NCBI GenBank assembly: GCA_902621165.1
Contig: CACNKX010000009.1
Coordinates: forward strand, 1 to 36,685
Direction: 5' to 3'
Length of the DNA stretch: 36,685 bases
Source: an uncultured Alphaproteobacteria bacterium
GTDB lineage: Bacteria > Pseudomonadota > Alphaproteobacteria > HIMB59 > GCA-002718135
Positions 25,804 through 34,122 of this stretch are shown here, piece after piece. The first letter of the stretch is position 1. Each line of letters begins with the position of its first letter. The notes under the pieces are model-generated. The model had not been told where the DNA came from, searched no databases, and saw nothing but the letters and a program-made list of their open reading frames with translations. The translations under genes and the position numbers were made by a program.

Positions 25804-26646
25804 ATGCAAAAAAAATATAAAAGAGTTTTTTCTATAAACAATGATCTAGGATATAGAAATTATACTGTCAGAGATTTAATAAATTTAAAAGGTAAGAAAA
25901 AACTAACACAATTAAGAGTTACCACAGTTGAAGAAGCTGCGGCTGCTGAAGAAGCAGGAATTGATTTATTATTAACTGGACCAGGAAAAGATTTTCCAAA
26001 TATTAGAAAAGCTGCTTCAAAAACTTTTATGACTGTTGGTGTACCTTTTATTGAAAACCCGTCAAAAAGAGAAGCAACAAAAAAAGCATTTGAAATAATT
26101 GAGGCTGGTGCTGATTCACTAATGTGTCAAAATTGGAATCTTGAATGGATGGCACATTTAAGTAAATTTAGAATTCCCTTTCAAAGTCATGTTGGTTTTA
26201 TTCCAAGAAGAACGACATGGATAGGTGGCATTAGATCTTTTGGAAAGACAGCAAATGAAGCTGCAGAATTATTTAGAGATATAAAGGACATTGAGAAAAC
26301 TGGTGCATGGGGAATAGAAGTAGAACTCGTTCCAGAAAATATTTTAGAAGTTATTACAAAGCATACATCACTTGTTACTATTTCAATTGGTTCGGGAATA
26401 GCTGCGGATGCTCAATTTTTATTTGCTGAAGATATATTAGGACAGAGTAAAATAAGTTTTCCAAGACATGCAAAAAAATATAAAAATTTTAATAAAATAT
26501 TAAGTGATATTCAAAAAGAAAGAATTGATGCTTTCAAAAAGTATAAAACAGAAGTTCAAAAAAATAAATTTCCAACAAAAAAACATACTATTTCAATTAA
26601 AAAAATAGAGTTAAATAAATTTAGAAAGTTTCTGCAACAACATTAA
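25804..26646 (+). CDS. PanB-like (ketopantoate hydroxymethyltransferase-like) barrel protein, copy 1
   Basis: A 280-residue protein of the PEP mutase/PanB superfamily. SHVGFIPRRTTWIGG (128-142) matches the PanB GHxGLTPQ region. GAWGIEVELVPENI (167-180) matches the PanB segment with the catalytic glutamate (E174), and ISIGSGIAADAQFLFAEDILG matches the GIGAG-x-x-x-DGQ segment. The residues that bind magnesium in PanB look absent: the GDSLG aspartate is replaced in LLTGPG (57-61), the ADLPF aspartate by G79 in VGVPF, and the VKIEGG pair by LMCQNW. It is thus unlikely to make ketopantoate by the normal mechanism. A paralogue follows directly. Confidence 0.78.
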   Translation: MQKKYKRVFSINNDLGYRNYTVRDLINLKGKKKLTQLRVTTVEEAAAAEEAGIDLLLTGPGKDFPNIRKAASKTFMTVGVPFIENPSKREATKKAFEIIEAGADSLMCQNWNLEWMAHLSKFRIPFQSHVGFIPRRTTWIGGIRSFGKTANEAAELFRDIKDIEKTGAWGIEVELVPENILEVITKHTSLVTISIGSGIAADAQFLFAEDILGQSKISFPRHAKKYKNFNKILSDIQKERIDAFKKYKTEVQKNKFPTKKHTISIKKIELNKFRKFLQQH

Positions 26647-26648
26647 TT

Positions 26649-27494
26649 ATGAAAAATAAATTTAAAAAAGTTTACTCTCTTGCACATCAAGCTGGCTATA
26701 GAAACTATACGGTTAAAGATTTAATAAATTTAAAAGGTAAGAAAAAATTAACACAAATAAATGTTATATCTGCTGAAGAAGCTGCAGCTGCAGAAGCTGC
26801 TGGTATAGATATGATCATTTGTGGAGTAGATCAGTTAAAAGAAATACGCGAAGCTGCGCCCAATACATTTTTAACGTGTGGGATAAAATATACTGAGCAT
26901 GCTTCCAAAGAAAGTATGATGAAGAAAGTATTTGAATTACTAGAAGTCGGTGTAGACTCCATACACACCAATTCGTGGAATATAAATTTTATTAAATATT
27001 TAAGTGATTTTAATATCCCTTTTCAAGGGCACGTAGGTTTTGTTCCAATGAAATCAACGTGGACAGGGGGTGTGAAACCAGTTGGGAAAAGTTCTGCTGA
27101 GGCTATTAAAGTTTATCATGATATAAAAGAATTAGAAAAAATTGGTGCTTGGGCTGTAGAGGTCGAATGTGTACCGGAGGATATTTTAAAAGAAATAACA
27201 AAAGACACCAAAGCTTTGACTATTTCAATAGGATCAGGCAGATATGCGGATATTCAATTTTTGTTTGGTGAAGATATTTTGGGATATCACTTCAATTCAA
27301 CTAAAACACCAAGACATGCAAAAAAATATAAAGATTTTAATAAGACATACGAAAAGTTACAAAAGGATAGAATAGATGCTTTTAAGGAATATCAGAAGGA
27401 TGTAGTAAGTAAGAAATTTCCATCAAAAAATAATGTTGTTTATGCTGAAAAAAAAGAGCTAGAAAAATTTAAGAAATTAATAAAAAAAATCTAA
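26649..27494 (+). CDS. PanB-like barrel protein, copy 2
   Basis: A 281-residue paralogue of the preceding protein, separated by two bases. The two share the YRNYTV-DLINLKGKKKLTQ N-terminus and the tail RHAKKYK-FNK, R-IDAFK-Y. GHVGFVPMKSTWTGG and AVEVECVPEDI (with the conserved glutamate) follow the PanB pattern. The PanB metal ligands are again missing: GVDQLK, LTCGIKY and IHTNSW stand where GDSLG, ADLPF and VKIEGG are expected. Function unknown. The pair may form a heteromer. The stop is directly followed by the ATG of a PhyH gene. Confidence 0.78.
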   Translation: MKNKFKKVYSLAHQAGYRNYTVKDLINLKGKKKLTQINVISAEEAAAAEAAGIDMIICGVDQLKEIREAAPNTFLTCGIKYTEHASKESMMKKVFELLEVGVDSIHTNSWNINFIKYLSDFNIPFQGHVGFVPMKSTWTGGVKPVGKSSAEAIKVYHDIKELEKIGAWAVEVECVPEDILKEITKDTKALTISIGSGRYADIQFLFGEDILGYHFNSTKTPRHAKKYKDFNKTYEKLQKDRIDAFKEYQKDVVSKKFPSKNNVVYAEKKELEKFKKLIKKI

Positions 27495-28307
27495 ATGGAA
27501 ATTAGTAAATTAGTTAGAAGATTAAATGATAATGAAATAGCGCAGTATGAAGATAAGGGTTATATAAAAGGTCTGCCTGTATTTTCTCAAGGTGGTGTTA
27601 AAGATCTTCAAAAACTTTTTTTAGATTTAAGTAATAGACTACCCGCAGGCGTTAACATAAATAAAACTAATATGTGGCATAAAGCGAGTAAAAAGTTTTA
27701 TGATTTAGCCCATACGCCTGCTATTCTTGATTATGTGGAGGATCTTTTAGGAGCAAACTTCTTCCTTTGGGGTGGACAATTTTTTTACAAAGCAGCTAAA
27801 AGTAAAGGTGTTGTTCCTTGGCATCAAGATTCTCAATATTGGCCTTTAAATCCTTCAAACTCTGTTACAGTTTGGTTAGCTGTATATGATACAGATAAAT
27901 CTAATTCAGCAATGAAAATAGTATCAGAAAGCCACAAAACAAAAAGATTTTTACATAAAATTAATGACAATAAAAATTATGATTTAAATCAAGAAGTATC
28001 TAATGATCAAATTGATAAAGAAAAAATAGTATATATGAATTTAAAAGCTGGTGAGATTTCTCTTCATTCGGATGCTCTTTTACATGGTTCTGATGCAAAC
28101 CATTCAGATAATCCTAGATGTGGAATTACTCTTAGATATTCTCCTTCAAATGTTAAAGCAGATTTATCAGAGTGGCCTTTTTTTTCTGTTCAAATAGCTA
28201 GAGGTGAAACAAATCACTCTTTAAATCCTATTGCTCCTATGCCGAGAGGCGAAGCAACCCCTGTTAAGGGCTTTCAATTTCATCATGAATTTGAAAGTGA
28301 GTGGTGA
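27495..28307 (+). CDS. Phytanoyl-CoA dioxygenase (PhyH) family protein, third type
   Basis: A 270-residue Fe(II)/2-oxoglutarate oxygenase, more distant from the tandem pair at 24167-25707. Iron ligands are in PWHQDSQYW (H110, D112) and LLHGSDANHS (H197), and the 2-oxoglutarate arginine is in NPRCGITLRY (R208). VTVWLAVYDTDKSNSAMKIV is the typical central strand region. The C-terminal APMPRGEA and FHHEFESEW are of unknown role. There is no gap after copy 2 of the PanB-like gene, so the three genes are one transcription unit and probably one pathway. Confidence 0.9.
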   Translation: MEISKLVRRLNDNEIAQYEDKGYIKGLPVFSQGGVKDLQKLFLDLSNRLPAGVNINKTNMWHKASKKFYDLAHTPAILDYVEDLLGANFFLWGGQFFYKAAKSKGVVPWHQDSQYWPLNPSNSVTVWLAVYDTDKSNSAMKIVSESHKTKRFLHKINDNKNYDLNQEVSNDQIDKEKIVYMNLKAGEISLHSDALLHGSDANHSDNPRCGITLRYSPSNVKADLSEWPFFSVQIARGETNHSLNPIAPMPRGEATPVKGFQFHHEFESEW

Positions 28308-28337
28308 AGAAATTAATTTTTAACTAGTATAAAATAA

Positions 28338-29417
28338 ATGAAAATAATTGATGAAATAATTCTATACGAAAACCCTGATCCGTTACTCGTTAGTAAACAA
28401 GGTATTTTCCCGGGTATAGTAAAATTACAGGATAATTCCTTACTTGCATTATTTACTATTGGGCAAGCTTTTGATTCTGCTGATCAAAGAACATTTGTTT
28501 CAAAAAGTTTTGATGATGGAAGAAGTTGGTCTAAACCAAAACCTTTACATAATCATATATATAAAAATAAAGAAGAATCAGAATCTCTTAAACCACTATT
28601 ATTACAAAATAATAAATTGCTGGCAATAGGTTATGCTTTTGTAAGACCAGATAGTTTAACACCAATTGTTAATCCTAATACATTTGAAATACTGCCGCTC
28701 AATAATAAAATAAGTATTTCTAATGATAATGGTGAAAGTTGGTCTATGCCAAAAAATTTTAATGTCAATGAAACACCGCTTGAAATATCAGGACCGTGTA
28801 TTCAATTAAAATCAGGTAGAATATTAGGAGCAGCGCCACCTTTCCATTTAAAAGAATCAGATCATTCAGGATGGATAATTTATAGTGATGATGAAGGAGA
28901 AAATTGGAGTAAACTATCTGAATTTTACAAATCCAAGGAAGGACATGTTTCAACTTGGGAATGTCGATTATGTGAAACGAACAGCAAAATTATTGTTATT
29001 TTTTGGGCTTATGACAATAAAAATAAAAAAAATCTTAGCAACCATGTTGTAATTTCCGATGATGCTGGAAAAACATTTAATACTGTAATTGATACTAAAA
29101 TCAGAGGACAAGCGTCTAATGTAATGTTTTATAAAGATGATATAATTTTTACCATTCATTGTCACAGAGAAAACCCAACAGGATTAATTCTAAGAAAAGT
29201 TGATGTCAGAGATAATAAGTTTTCAATTTTAGACGAAATCAATTTGTTTTCTAAAGATGGTTTATTAAGTGATGATACTAACATAAGTAAACAGTTTGGC
29301 TCGCTTAAGTTTGGTCAACCATCAATTCTTCTTTTAAATAACAATGAATTACTAATTTGTTTTTGGTGCATTCATGATAACCAACATATTATTAAAACGT
29401 ATATCGTAAATATATAG
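28338..29417 (+). CDS. BNR/Asp-box (sialidase-like) six-bladed propeller protein, cytoplasmic
   Basis: A 359-residue protein with four Asp boxes: SFDDGRSW (57-64), SNDNGESW (128-135), SDDEGENW (183-190) and the variant SDDAGKTF (240-247). This periodicity marks the sialidase/BNR propeller fold. There is no signal peptide, so it should act in the cytoplasm. I could not place the full catalytic set (Arg triad, Tyr/Glu pair, Asp) with confidence, so hydrolase activity is not certain. Being near nanAEK and nagA makes a role on sialosides or related glycosides attractive. It is followed after eight bases by an MFS transporter. Confidence 0.82.
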   Translation: MKIIDEIILYENPDPLLVSKQGIFPGIVKLQDNSLLALFTIGQAFDSADQRTFVSKSFDDGRSWSKPKPLHNHIYKNKEESESLKPLLLQNNKLLAIGYAFVRPDSLTPIVNPNTFEILPLNNKISISNDNGESWSMPKNFNVNETPLEISGPCIQLKSGRILGAAPPFHLKESDHSGWIIYSDDEGENWSKLSEFYKSKEGHVSTWECRLCETNSKIIVIFWAYDNKNKKNLSNHVVISDDAGKTFNTVIDTKIRGQASNVMFYKDDIIFTIHCHRENPTGLILRKVDVRDNKFSILDEINLFSKDGLLSDDTNISKQFGSLKFGQPSILLLNNNELLICFWCIHDNQHIIKTYIVNI

Positions 29418-29425
29418 TCATCAGT

Positions 29426-30751
29426 ATGTTCAATCTAATATCTAAAGAAAAAGAAAAAATGAAAGTAATTAATTATTATCATTTTTCAACTGCACTACAA
29501 ATGTGTGCTGTTATAGGAACAGTTGCAGCACCTTTAACATTATATTCTGTAGAATTAGGATTAGATCCAGATAGAATTGGTATTTTAGGTAGTCTTATGG
29601 CTTTTTGCCAAGTTTTAGCTTTAATTAGTATCCCTTTAACTCTTTATTTTGGTAGTAAGATTTTATCTATTTGGACATTATTTAGCAGGTACATTTTTCT
29701 TTTAATTTTTTTAATTGTTCCGTTTTATCAAGATAATTTAACACTTGTTTTCTACTTGTTATTTTTTGCAATGCTCATGTTTTCTATTTTACGTTCATTA
29801 TCTGAAGCTGCATTTGTGCCTTGGATGCAAGAATTTATTCCAAGAGATGTTAGGGGTAGAGTTATTGGCATTAATGGAATTATCTGTACACCCTTTGCTT
29901 TAGTTGCATCATATGGAATAAAAATCTGGTTGGACAGTAGAGAGGGTTTAGAAAGATTTTACCCAGTTTTTTTTATAGCAATAATTCTTGGACTAATATC
30001 AGCTCTTTTACTTTTAAAATTAAGAGGGGGGAAAAAAATTAAAGGACGAGATGATGATCAAGGTTATTTAAGAAATTTACTTAAAGCAACAAAAGATAAA
30101 AATTTTAACTTATTTTTAGTTTCATCAGGAACACAATATTTAGTCATTACCATACTAGCTATTTTCTTGACTCTCTATTTTAAAATTAGAATGAATATTC
30201 CAAGTGGGGAATTAATTTTTTCTTCAACTTTAATTCTAATTGGTGGGACGTGTAGTGGTTTAGTAGTTGGAAGAGTAACAGATAGTTATGGTTGTAGGGG
30301 TATAAGAGTAATATTCCAAAGCCTACAAATAATACTATTACTTACTTTACCATTTATAAATTCTGATACTCCTTACTTAAGCTACATAATTGGAATAATT
30401 TTCTTTCTCTTTGGTTTCTTAATGTGGGGAAGTGCATCAATAGGTTATATTTTTATGCTAAACTATGTACCAAGTAATAACAAAGAATCTTTTATGTCGC
30501 TTGCTTATAGCTTAGATGGAATAACAGCAGGAGTGACAACAGTATTAGCTGGTTATTTAGTTGTTTGGTTAGATAATAATGAGATAATTTTGTTTGATAA
30601 ATTACTAGGTAGCTATGAAGTTTTATTTGTTATTTGTGCATTTATTATAGCAATTTCTATGAATGCTTTTATTCTTATAAGAGAAGAAGGAGCAATGGGA
30701 GTTAGAACTTTTTTGAGACAATTAATTTTTTATAGAAAGCAAATTCCATAA
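29426..30751 (+). CDS. Major facilitator superfamily transporter
   Basis: A 441-residue membrane protein with about twelve hydrophobic helices and a central cytoplasmic loop near residues 195-225. The loop between helices 2 and 3 is atypical. A PRDVRGRVIGING segment (about 139-151) is a family-like cytoplasmic motif after helix 4. Substrate cannot be read. Sitting directly after the sialidase-like gene suggests import of an oligosaccharide or sialoside, or export of a product. The ATG at 29426 is used; an ATG at 29460 (MKVINYYHF) is a possible start with no clear ribosome site for either. Confidence 0.85.
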   Translation: MFNLISKEKEKMKVINYYHFSTALQMCAVIGTVAAPLTLYSVELGLDPDRIGILGSLMAFCQVLALISIPLTLYFGSKILSIWTLFSRYIFLLIFLIVPFYQDNLTLVFYLLFFAMLMFSILRSLSEAAFVPWMQEFIPRDVRGRVIGINGIICTPFALVASYGIKIWLDSREGLERFYPVFFIAIILGLISALLLLKLRGGKKIKGRDDDQGYLRNLLKATKDKNFNLFLVSSGTQYLVITILAIFLTLYFKIRMNIPSGELIFSSTLILIGGTCSGLVVGRVTDSYGCRGIRVIFQSLQIILLLTLPFINSDTPYLSYIIGIIFFLFGFLMWGSASIGYIFMLNYVPSNNKESFMSLAYSLDGITAGVTTVLAGYLVVWLDNNEIILFDKLLGSYEVLFVICAFIIAISMNAFILIREEGAMGVRTFLRQLIFYRKQIP

Positions 30752-30760
30752 GTACCATAT

Positions 30761-31243
30761 TTATTTTTTACCAGGCCATTTCATTAATAGTTTAGCATTT
30801 TTTTCTTCTTCAATAGCCTTTTCTTTATCTTTAAAAATTTTCACTACGCATTGAGGTTTATTACGATCAATTACATCATAAACTAGATGGTGATCTACTT
30901 TATCAATAAGTGGGCCTATCCAACCAGCACAATGATCGCAGTATCTTTTCATAGGCTCAGCATCGTTATCCAAAACTTTACTAAGACTTGGACAAACATT
31001 CATTCTTAATTCTAATTTTTCGTCATCTAATTTTAGATCCATATCACAGTTTTCTTCAATTCTAATATGATCCCAGTATTCATACATCCCCTTCAAACCT
31101 TTTTCTTTGAATAATTCTAAAGTATGTTTTTCTTGATTTTTACTGATTTCCAACCAGTAAGCCTCTAAATGCTCTTCTCCTTGATCTTCGAGAAACTTAA
31201 AAACTTCGTTATAGAAACGGGTGAAATGATCGCTGGGTATCAT
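30761..31243 (-). CDS. Small Cys-containing protein, paralogue A (possible ATC-hydrolase-like family)
   Basis: A 160-residue soluble protein of uncertain function. I use the ATG at 31243 because it gives a four-base ATGA overlap with the preceding gene and has AAGGA about seven bases upstream. Landmarks are EENCDMDLKLDDEKLELRMNVCPS, a CDHCAGW motif, and QCVVKIF near the end. It is a diverged paralogue of the upstream gene: both have KG-x(3)-M-x(3)-W-x-H, then EN-x-D, a DE-x-x-L strand, a CP/CT cysteine, a second CD cysteine and a C-terminal cysteine. The pattern recalls the L-2-amino-thiazoline-4-carboxylic acid hydrolase family, but I hold this loosely. Confidence 0.6.
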   Translation of the reverse strand: MIPSDHFTRFYNEVFKFLEDQGEEHLEAYWLEISKNQEKHTLELFKEKGLKGMYEYWDHIRIEENCDMDLKLDDEKLELRMNVCPSLSKVLDNDAEPMKRYCDHCAGWIGPLIDKVDHHLVYDVIDRNKPQCVVKIFKDKEKAIEEEKNAKLLMKWPGKK

Positions 31244-31740
31244 ACTCTTTTCCTTATAGTTTGTCTGCATGCTGCTTCTCCTAAAATTTCAGTTTTAATT
31301 TCGTATGGAGTATTTTCTGCCAGTGCTTCATTTGTTTTAATAGTTTGATCACAGAAGTTAGGAGAAACATTTCCAACCAACTTCCTTACATGCTCATACG
31401 CTGTACAACGATTAACTGTTAAAATAATCTCTTCATCATTAATAGAAATATTATAATCAGCATTTTCCCGATCAAAAAAATGTTGCCAATGTTTAGCTAA
31501 CATTTTGATATTCCCTTTTTTAATATGATCTTTGATGTCCTTATAAACATCATTACCAACTTTTTTGAAGATGTCATTCATAGTATCGATACCATATTTA
31601 TTAATGATAAACTCAATAGTTGTATTTGTAGCACCGTGAAAATCCATGTGGACATTACCAGCATCGTTGTAACGAAGTTTTTGATCTAAATTATTTTTAT
31701 TCACTTTTGTATACAGATTTTCCAGCAATATAGGTTTCAC
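31240..31740 (-). CDS. Small Cys-containing protein, paralogue B
   Basis: A protein of 166 residues with the GTG start at 31740, which has GGAG a few bases upstream and overlaps nagA by 44 bases. A GTG at 31704 would give an eight-base overlap, and an ATG at 31647 is also in frame. Conserved elements shared with paralogue A are the KHWQHFFDRENADY helix, INDEEIILTVNRCTAYEH, a later NFCDQ and the final AACRQTI cysteine. An HMDFHG near residue 31 is not shared. Function unknown. Coupling to nagA suggests a job on the same amino sugar pathway. Confidence 0.6.
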   Translation of the reverse strand: MKPILLENLYTKVNKNNLDQKLRYNDAGNVHMDFHGATNTTIEFIINKYGIDTMNDIFKKVGNDVYKDIKDHIKKGNIKMLAKHWQHFFDRENADYNISINDEEIILTVNRCTAYEHVRKLVGNVSPNFCDQTIKTNEALAENTPYEIKTEILGEAACRQTIRKRV

Positions 31741-32875
31741 TAATCTCCAAATTGTCTTTTTGTAAAAGAATAAAATCAGCTAATTTATTTTTTTCAATAC
31801 TTCCCATAATATTTTCTAAACCTATTACTCTTGCTGGTACTAAACTTGCAGCAATAGCAACTTGGGATAAAGTTTTTTTTGAAAACTTATAATAATTTTG
31901 TAATGCTTCAATAGAAGTTAATGATGATCCAGCTAATAAACCATTATAAGTAGAAGCTTTCCCTTTTTCAACTGTACACCATCGTCCAGGAAAAAATTCA
32001 AACTTAACAGGAACTGGAGAACCAGCTCCCTTAACAGAATCCGTTTCTAAGAATACTCTATCAGTTGGTAAGTGAGATAGTAGTTCAACTAATTGAGGGT
32101 GAACATGAATACCGTCACATATAACTCCAAGAGCAATTCGTGTTTCAGCAATTAAAGCATCAGTTAGAGATAATACATGAACACCTGTGTCATCTGGTGG
32201 ATAAGTTGGAAGTGCATCATACATATGTGTTACAGCATCCACTCCCCAATCTGCAAATTTAGGAACATCAATTGGATTAGCTCCACTGTGACCTAAATGA
32301 ATTGAAATTTTTTCTTTTTTAAGTCTCTTTATAAATTCTTCTGAGCCATTCATTTCTGGCGCTAATGTCAGAGCTTTTAATTTACCCTGGCATGCATCTA
32401 ATAATTCTTCAGCTAAAGGTACAGAGGGATTTCGAAGATTTTTGGGATCATGAGCTCCAGGTAATGCAAAACAAGGTCCTTCTGAATGAATTCCTAAAAC
32501 ACGCGCTCCCTCTTTTGCTTTATCAATATCATTTGATAGAGCGTTTAATAAAGTTTTAGTTTTTTCAGGTGGCAGGCATGGTGTTGACGGTAAAAAACCT
32601 GTCACTCCTACTGATGGTAGTATTTTAGAATTATCAACAGTACAATTTTCTTCTGCATGACCATACAAATATTTTAAAAAACCATGTTGCAGTACATCGA
32701 TCATTCCTGGGAAGATAAAGTTATTCTGACCATCAATTATTTTCCAGTCATCAGAAATATTTTCATTCGGATTTAAAAAATCAACAATTTTATCGCCATC
32801 AATTAGAAGATCTTTATCTTCTTCTCCATATGGAGTTACCAAAGTAACATTTATAAATCTTTGTTTGTGTTGCAT
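31697..32875 (-). CDS. nagA: N-acetylglucosamine-6-phosphate deacetylase (NagA)
   Basis: A 392-residue amidohydrolase. Active-site features are HSEGPCF with metal ligand E132, IHLGHSG (H193/H196), THMYDAL (H217), CDGIHVHP (D254, H257) and the catalytic TDS (D279). The N-terminal barrel strand reads FPGMIDVLQHG, so the canonical HxH is incomplete, as also seen in some NagA enzymes that use one metal. It removes acetate from GlcNAc-6-phosphate, the step after NanE in sialic acid breakdown. It leads a three-gene minus operon with two small Cys proteins. No nagB lies in the window. Confidence 0.85.
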   Translation of the reverse strand: MQHKQRFINVTLVTPYGEEDKDLLIDGDKIVDFLNPNENISDDWKIIDGQNNFIFPGMIDVLQHGFLKYLYGHAEENCTVDNSKILPSVGVTGFLPSTPCLPPEKTKTLLNALSNDIDKAKEGARVLGIHSEGPCFALPGAHDPKNLRNPSVPLAEELLDACQGKLKALTLAPEMNGSEEFIKRLKKEKISIHLGHSGANPIDVPKFADWGVDAVTHMYDALPTYPPDDTGVHVLSLTDALIAETRIALGVICDGIHVHPQLVELLSHLPTDRVFLETDSVKGAGSPVPVKFEFFPGRWCTVEKGKASTYNGLLAGSSLTSIEALQNYYKFSKKTLSQVAIAASLVPARVIGLENIMGSIEKNKLADFILLQKDNLEISETYIAGKSVYKSE

Positions 32876-32945
32876 ATATTTAATTTAATATTAAGGTAAA
32901 ACCTAAAACAACTATAGAAAAAAAACAAGAACTAGGGGAAATAAG

Positions 32946-33710
32946 ATGAAAGACCAATGTGTATGTATAACTGGATCTACGCATGGTATAGGATTTGGAA
33001 TTGCAGAGGCATTTGCTAAAAAAGGAGCAAAAATTGTCATTAATTCTCATGAAAAAGATAATAGCGCTTTAGATAAGCTCAAAAAATTGACTGAGTGTTA
33101 TTTTGTACAATCAGATCTATCAACAATTGATGGAAATAAAAAACTAATTCAAGAAGCAAAAGTTAAACTTGGAAAAATAGATACTCTTATAAATAATGCT
33201 GGCACTTTTCAAGATACTGATTTTGAAAATATAAATGAAGAAAAATTTGATAAAACATTTAATCTAAATGTAAGAGGTTATATGTTTACATCCAAAGAAT
33301 TTGTAAAACAAATTTCAAGTGATCAAAATAATAGTAGTATTATTTGTATTGGTTCCTCTAACTCGTTAGCTGCAGAAAAGAATAGTGTCATGTATGATAC
33401 TTCCAAAGGGGCAGTTCTCATGATGGTTAAATCAATGGCAGTTAGTTTAGCATCTAAGAACATTCGTGTTAATGGTATTGGTCCAGGTATACTCGAAACT
33501 CCTCTGACTAGCGCAGGTTTGAATAAAGGAAATAATAAACAAGTAATTAGTTCACAAATTCCACTTGGAAGAATTGGTGAGCCATCTGATATCGGTGGAG
33601 CAGCTGTTTTTTTAGCATCAGAAGAAGCAAAATATATTACAGGACAAATGTTATATGTTGATGGTGGAATTTTAGCTAATCAATTAAATTGGGACGAGTC
33701 ACTTTTATAA
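32946..33710 (+). CDS. SDR-family NAD(P)-dependent oxidoreductase
   Basis: A 254-residue classical short-chain dehydrogenase. The nucleotide-binding TGSTHGIG (9-16), NNAG (83-86), catalytic S138 and YDTSKGA (Y150, K154) are present. GPGILETPL and a C-terminal ITGQMLYVDGG complete the fold. The substrate is likely a sugar or hydroxy acid. An AGGGGA six bases before the ATG is one of the better ribosome sites in the window. It is divergent from nagA over 70 bases and followed by a RidA gene. Confidence 0.9.
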   Translation: MKDQCVCITGSTHGIGFGIAEAFAKKGAKIVINSHEKDNSALDKLKKLTECYFVQSDLSTIDGNKKLIQEAKVKLGKIDTLINNAGTFQDTDFENINEEKFDKTFNLNVRGYMFTSKEFVKQISSDQNNSSIICIGSSNSLAAEKNSVMYDTSKGAVLMMVKSMAVSLASKNIRVNGIGPGILETPLTSAGLNKGNNKQVISSQIPLGRIGEPSDIGGAAVFLASEEAKYITGQMLYVDGGILANQLNWDESLL

Positions 33711-33732
33711 TAAAATTTTAATAGGAGAGAAT

Positions 33733-34122
33733 ATGATCAAAATAATAACTACAGGTGCAAAATCAGTTTTACCATTTAGCCCCGCAATTAAAGCAGGTGA
33801 TTTTGTATATGTTTCAGGACAAGCTTCCGTTGATCGAGAAAATGGTTCAGTCATTGAAGGTACATTTGAAGAAGAAATGAGACGTTCAATTGAAAATCTA
33901 GAAGTTATTTTAAAAGAAGCAGGTCTGACCTTGGATCATGTTATTAATGTGAAAGGTTACGTAGCTGATCAAAAAGATTTAAAAGAATATAATAAAATTT
34001 ATCCTGAATATTTTACAGATCCACTACCAACAAGAAGTACAATTGTAAAAGTATTGCCTACTTTCTTAAAATTTGAACTTGATTGTGTAGCTTATGCACC
34101 AAATACTAGACAAGAAGGATAA
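33733..34122 (+). CDS. RidA-family (YjgF/UK114) enamine/imine deaminase
   Basis: A 129-residue RidA-like protein. The family arginine lies in LPTRSTIVKV (near residue 101), and the following KFELDCVAYAP supplies the acidic residue and C-terminal strand. GDFVYVSGQASVD near the N-terminus is also typical. RidA proteins hydrolyse reactive enamines and imines released by PLP enzymes. That fits the PLP amino acid deaminase encoded head-on to it. An AGGAGA precedes the ATG by four bases. The stop abuts the convergent gene with no gap. Confidence 0.92.
   Translation: MIKIITTGAKSVLPFSPAIKAGDFVYVSGQASVDRENGSVIEGTFEEEMRRSIENLEVILKEAGLTLDHVINVKGYVADQKDLKEYNKIYPEYFTDPLPTRSTIVKVLPTFLKFELDCVAYAPNTRQEG

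Noticed and set aside
25804..27494. Genuine pantothenate synthesis panB genes.
   Set aside because: Missing metal ligands, two copies and no panC nearby argue against it.
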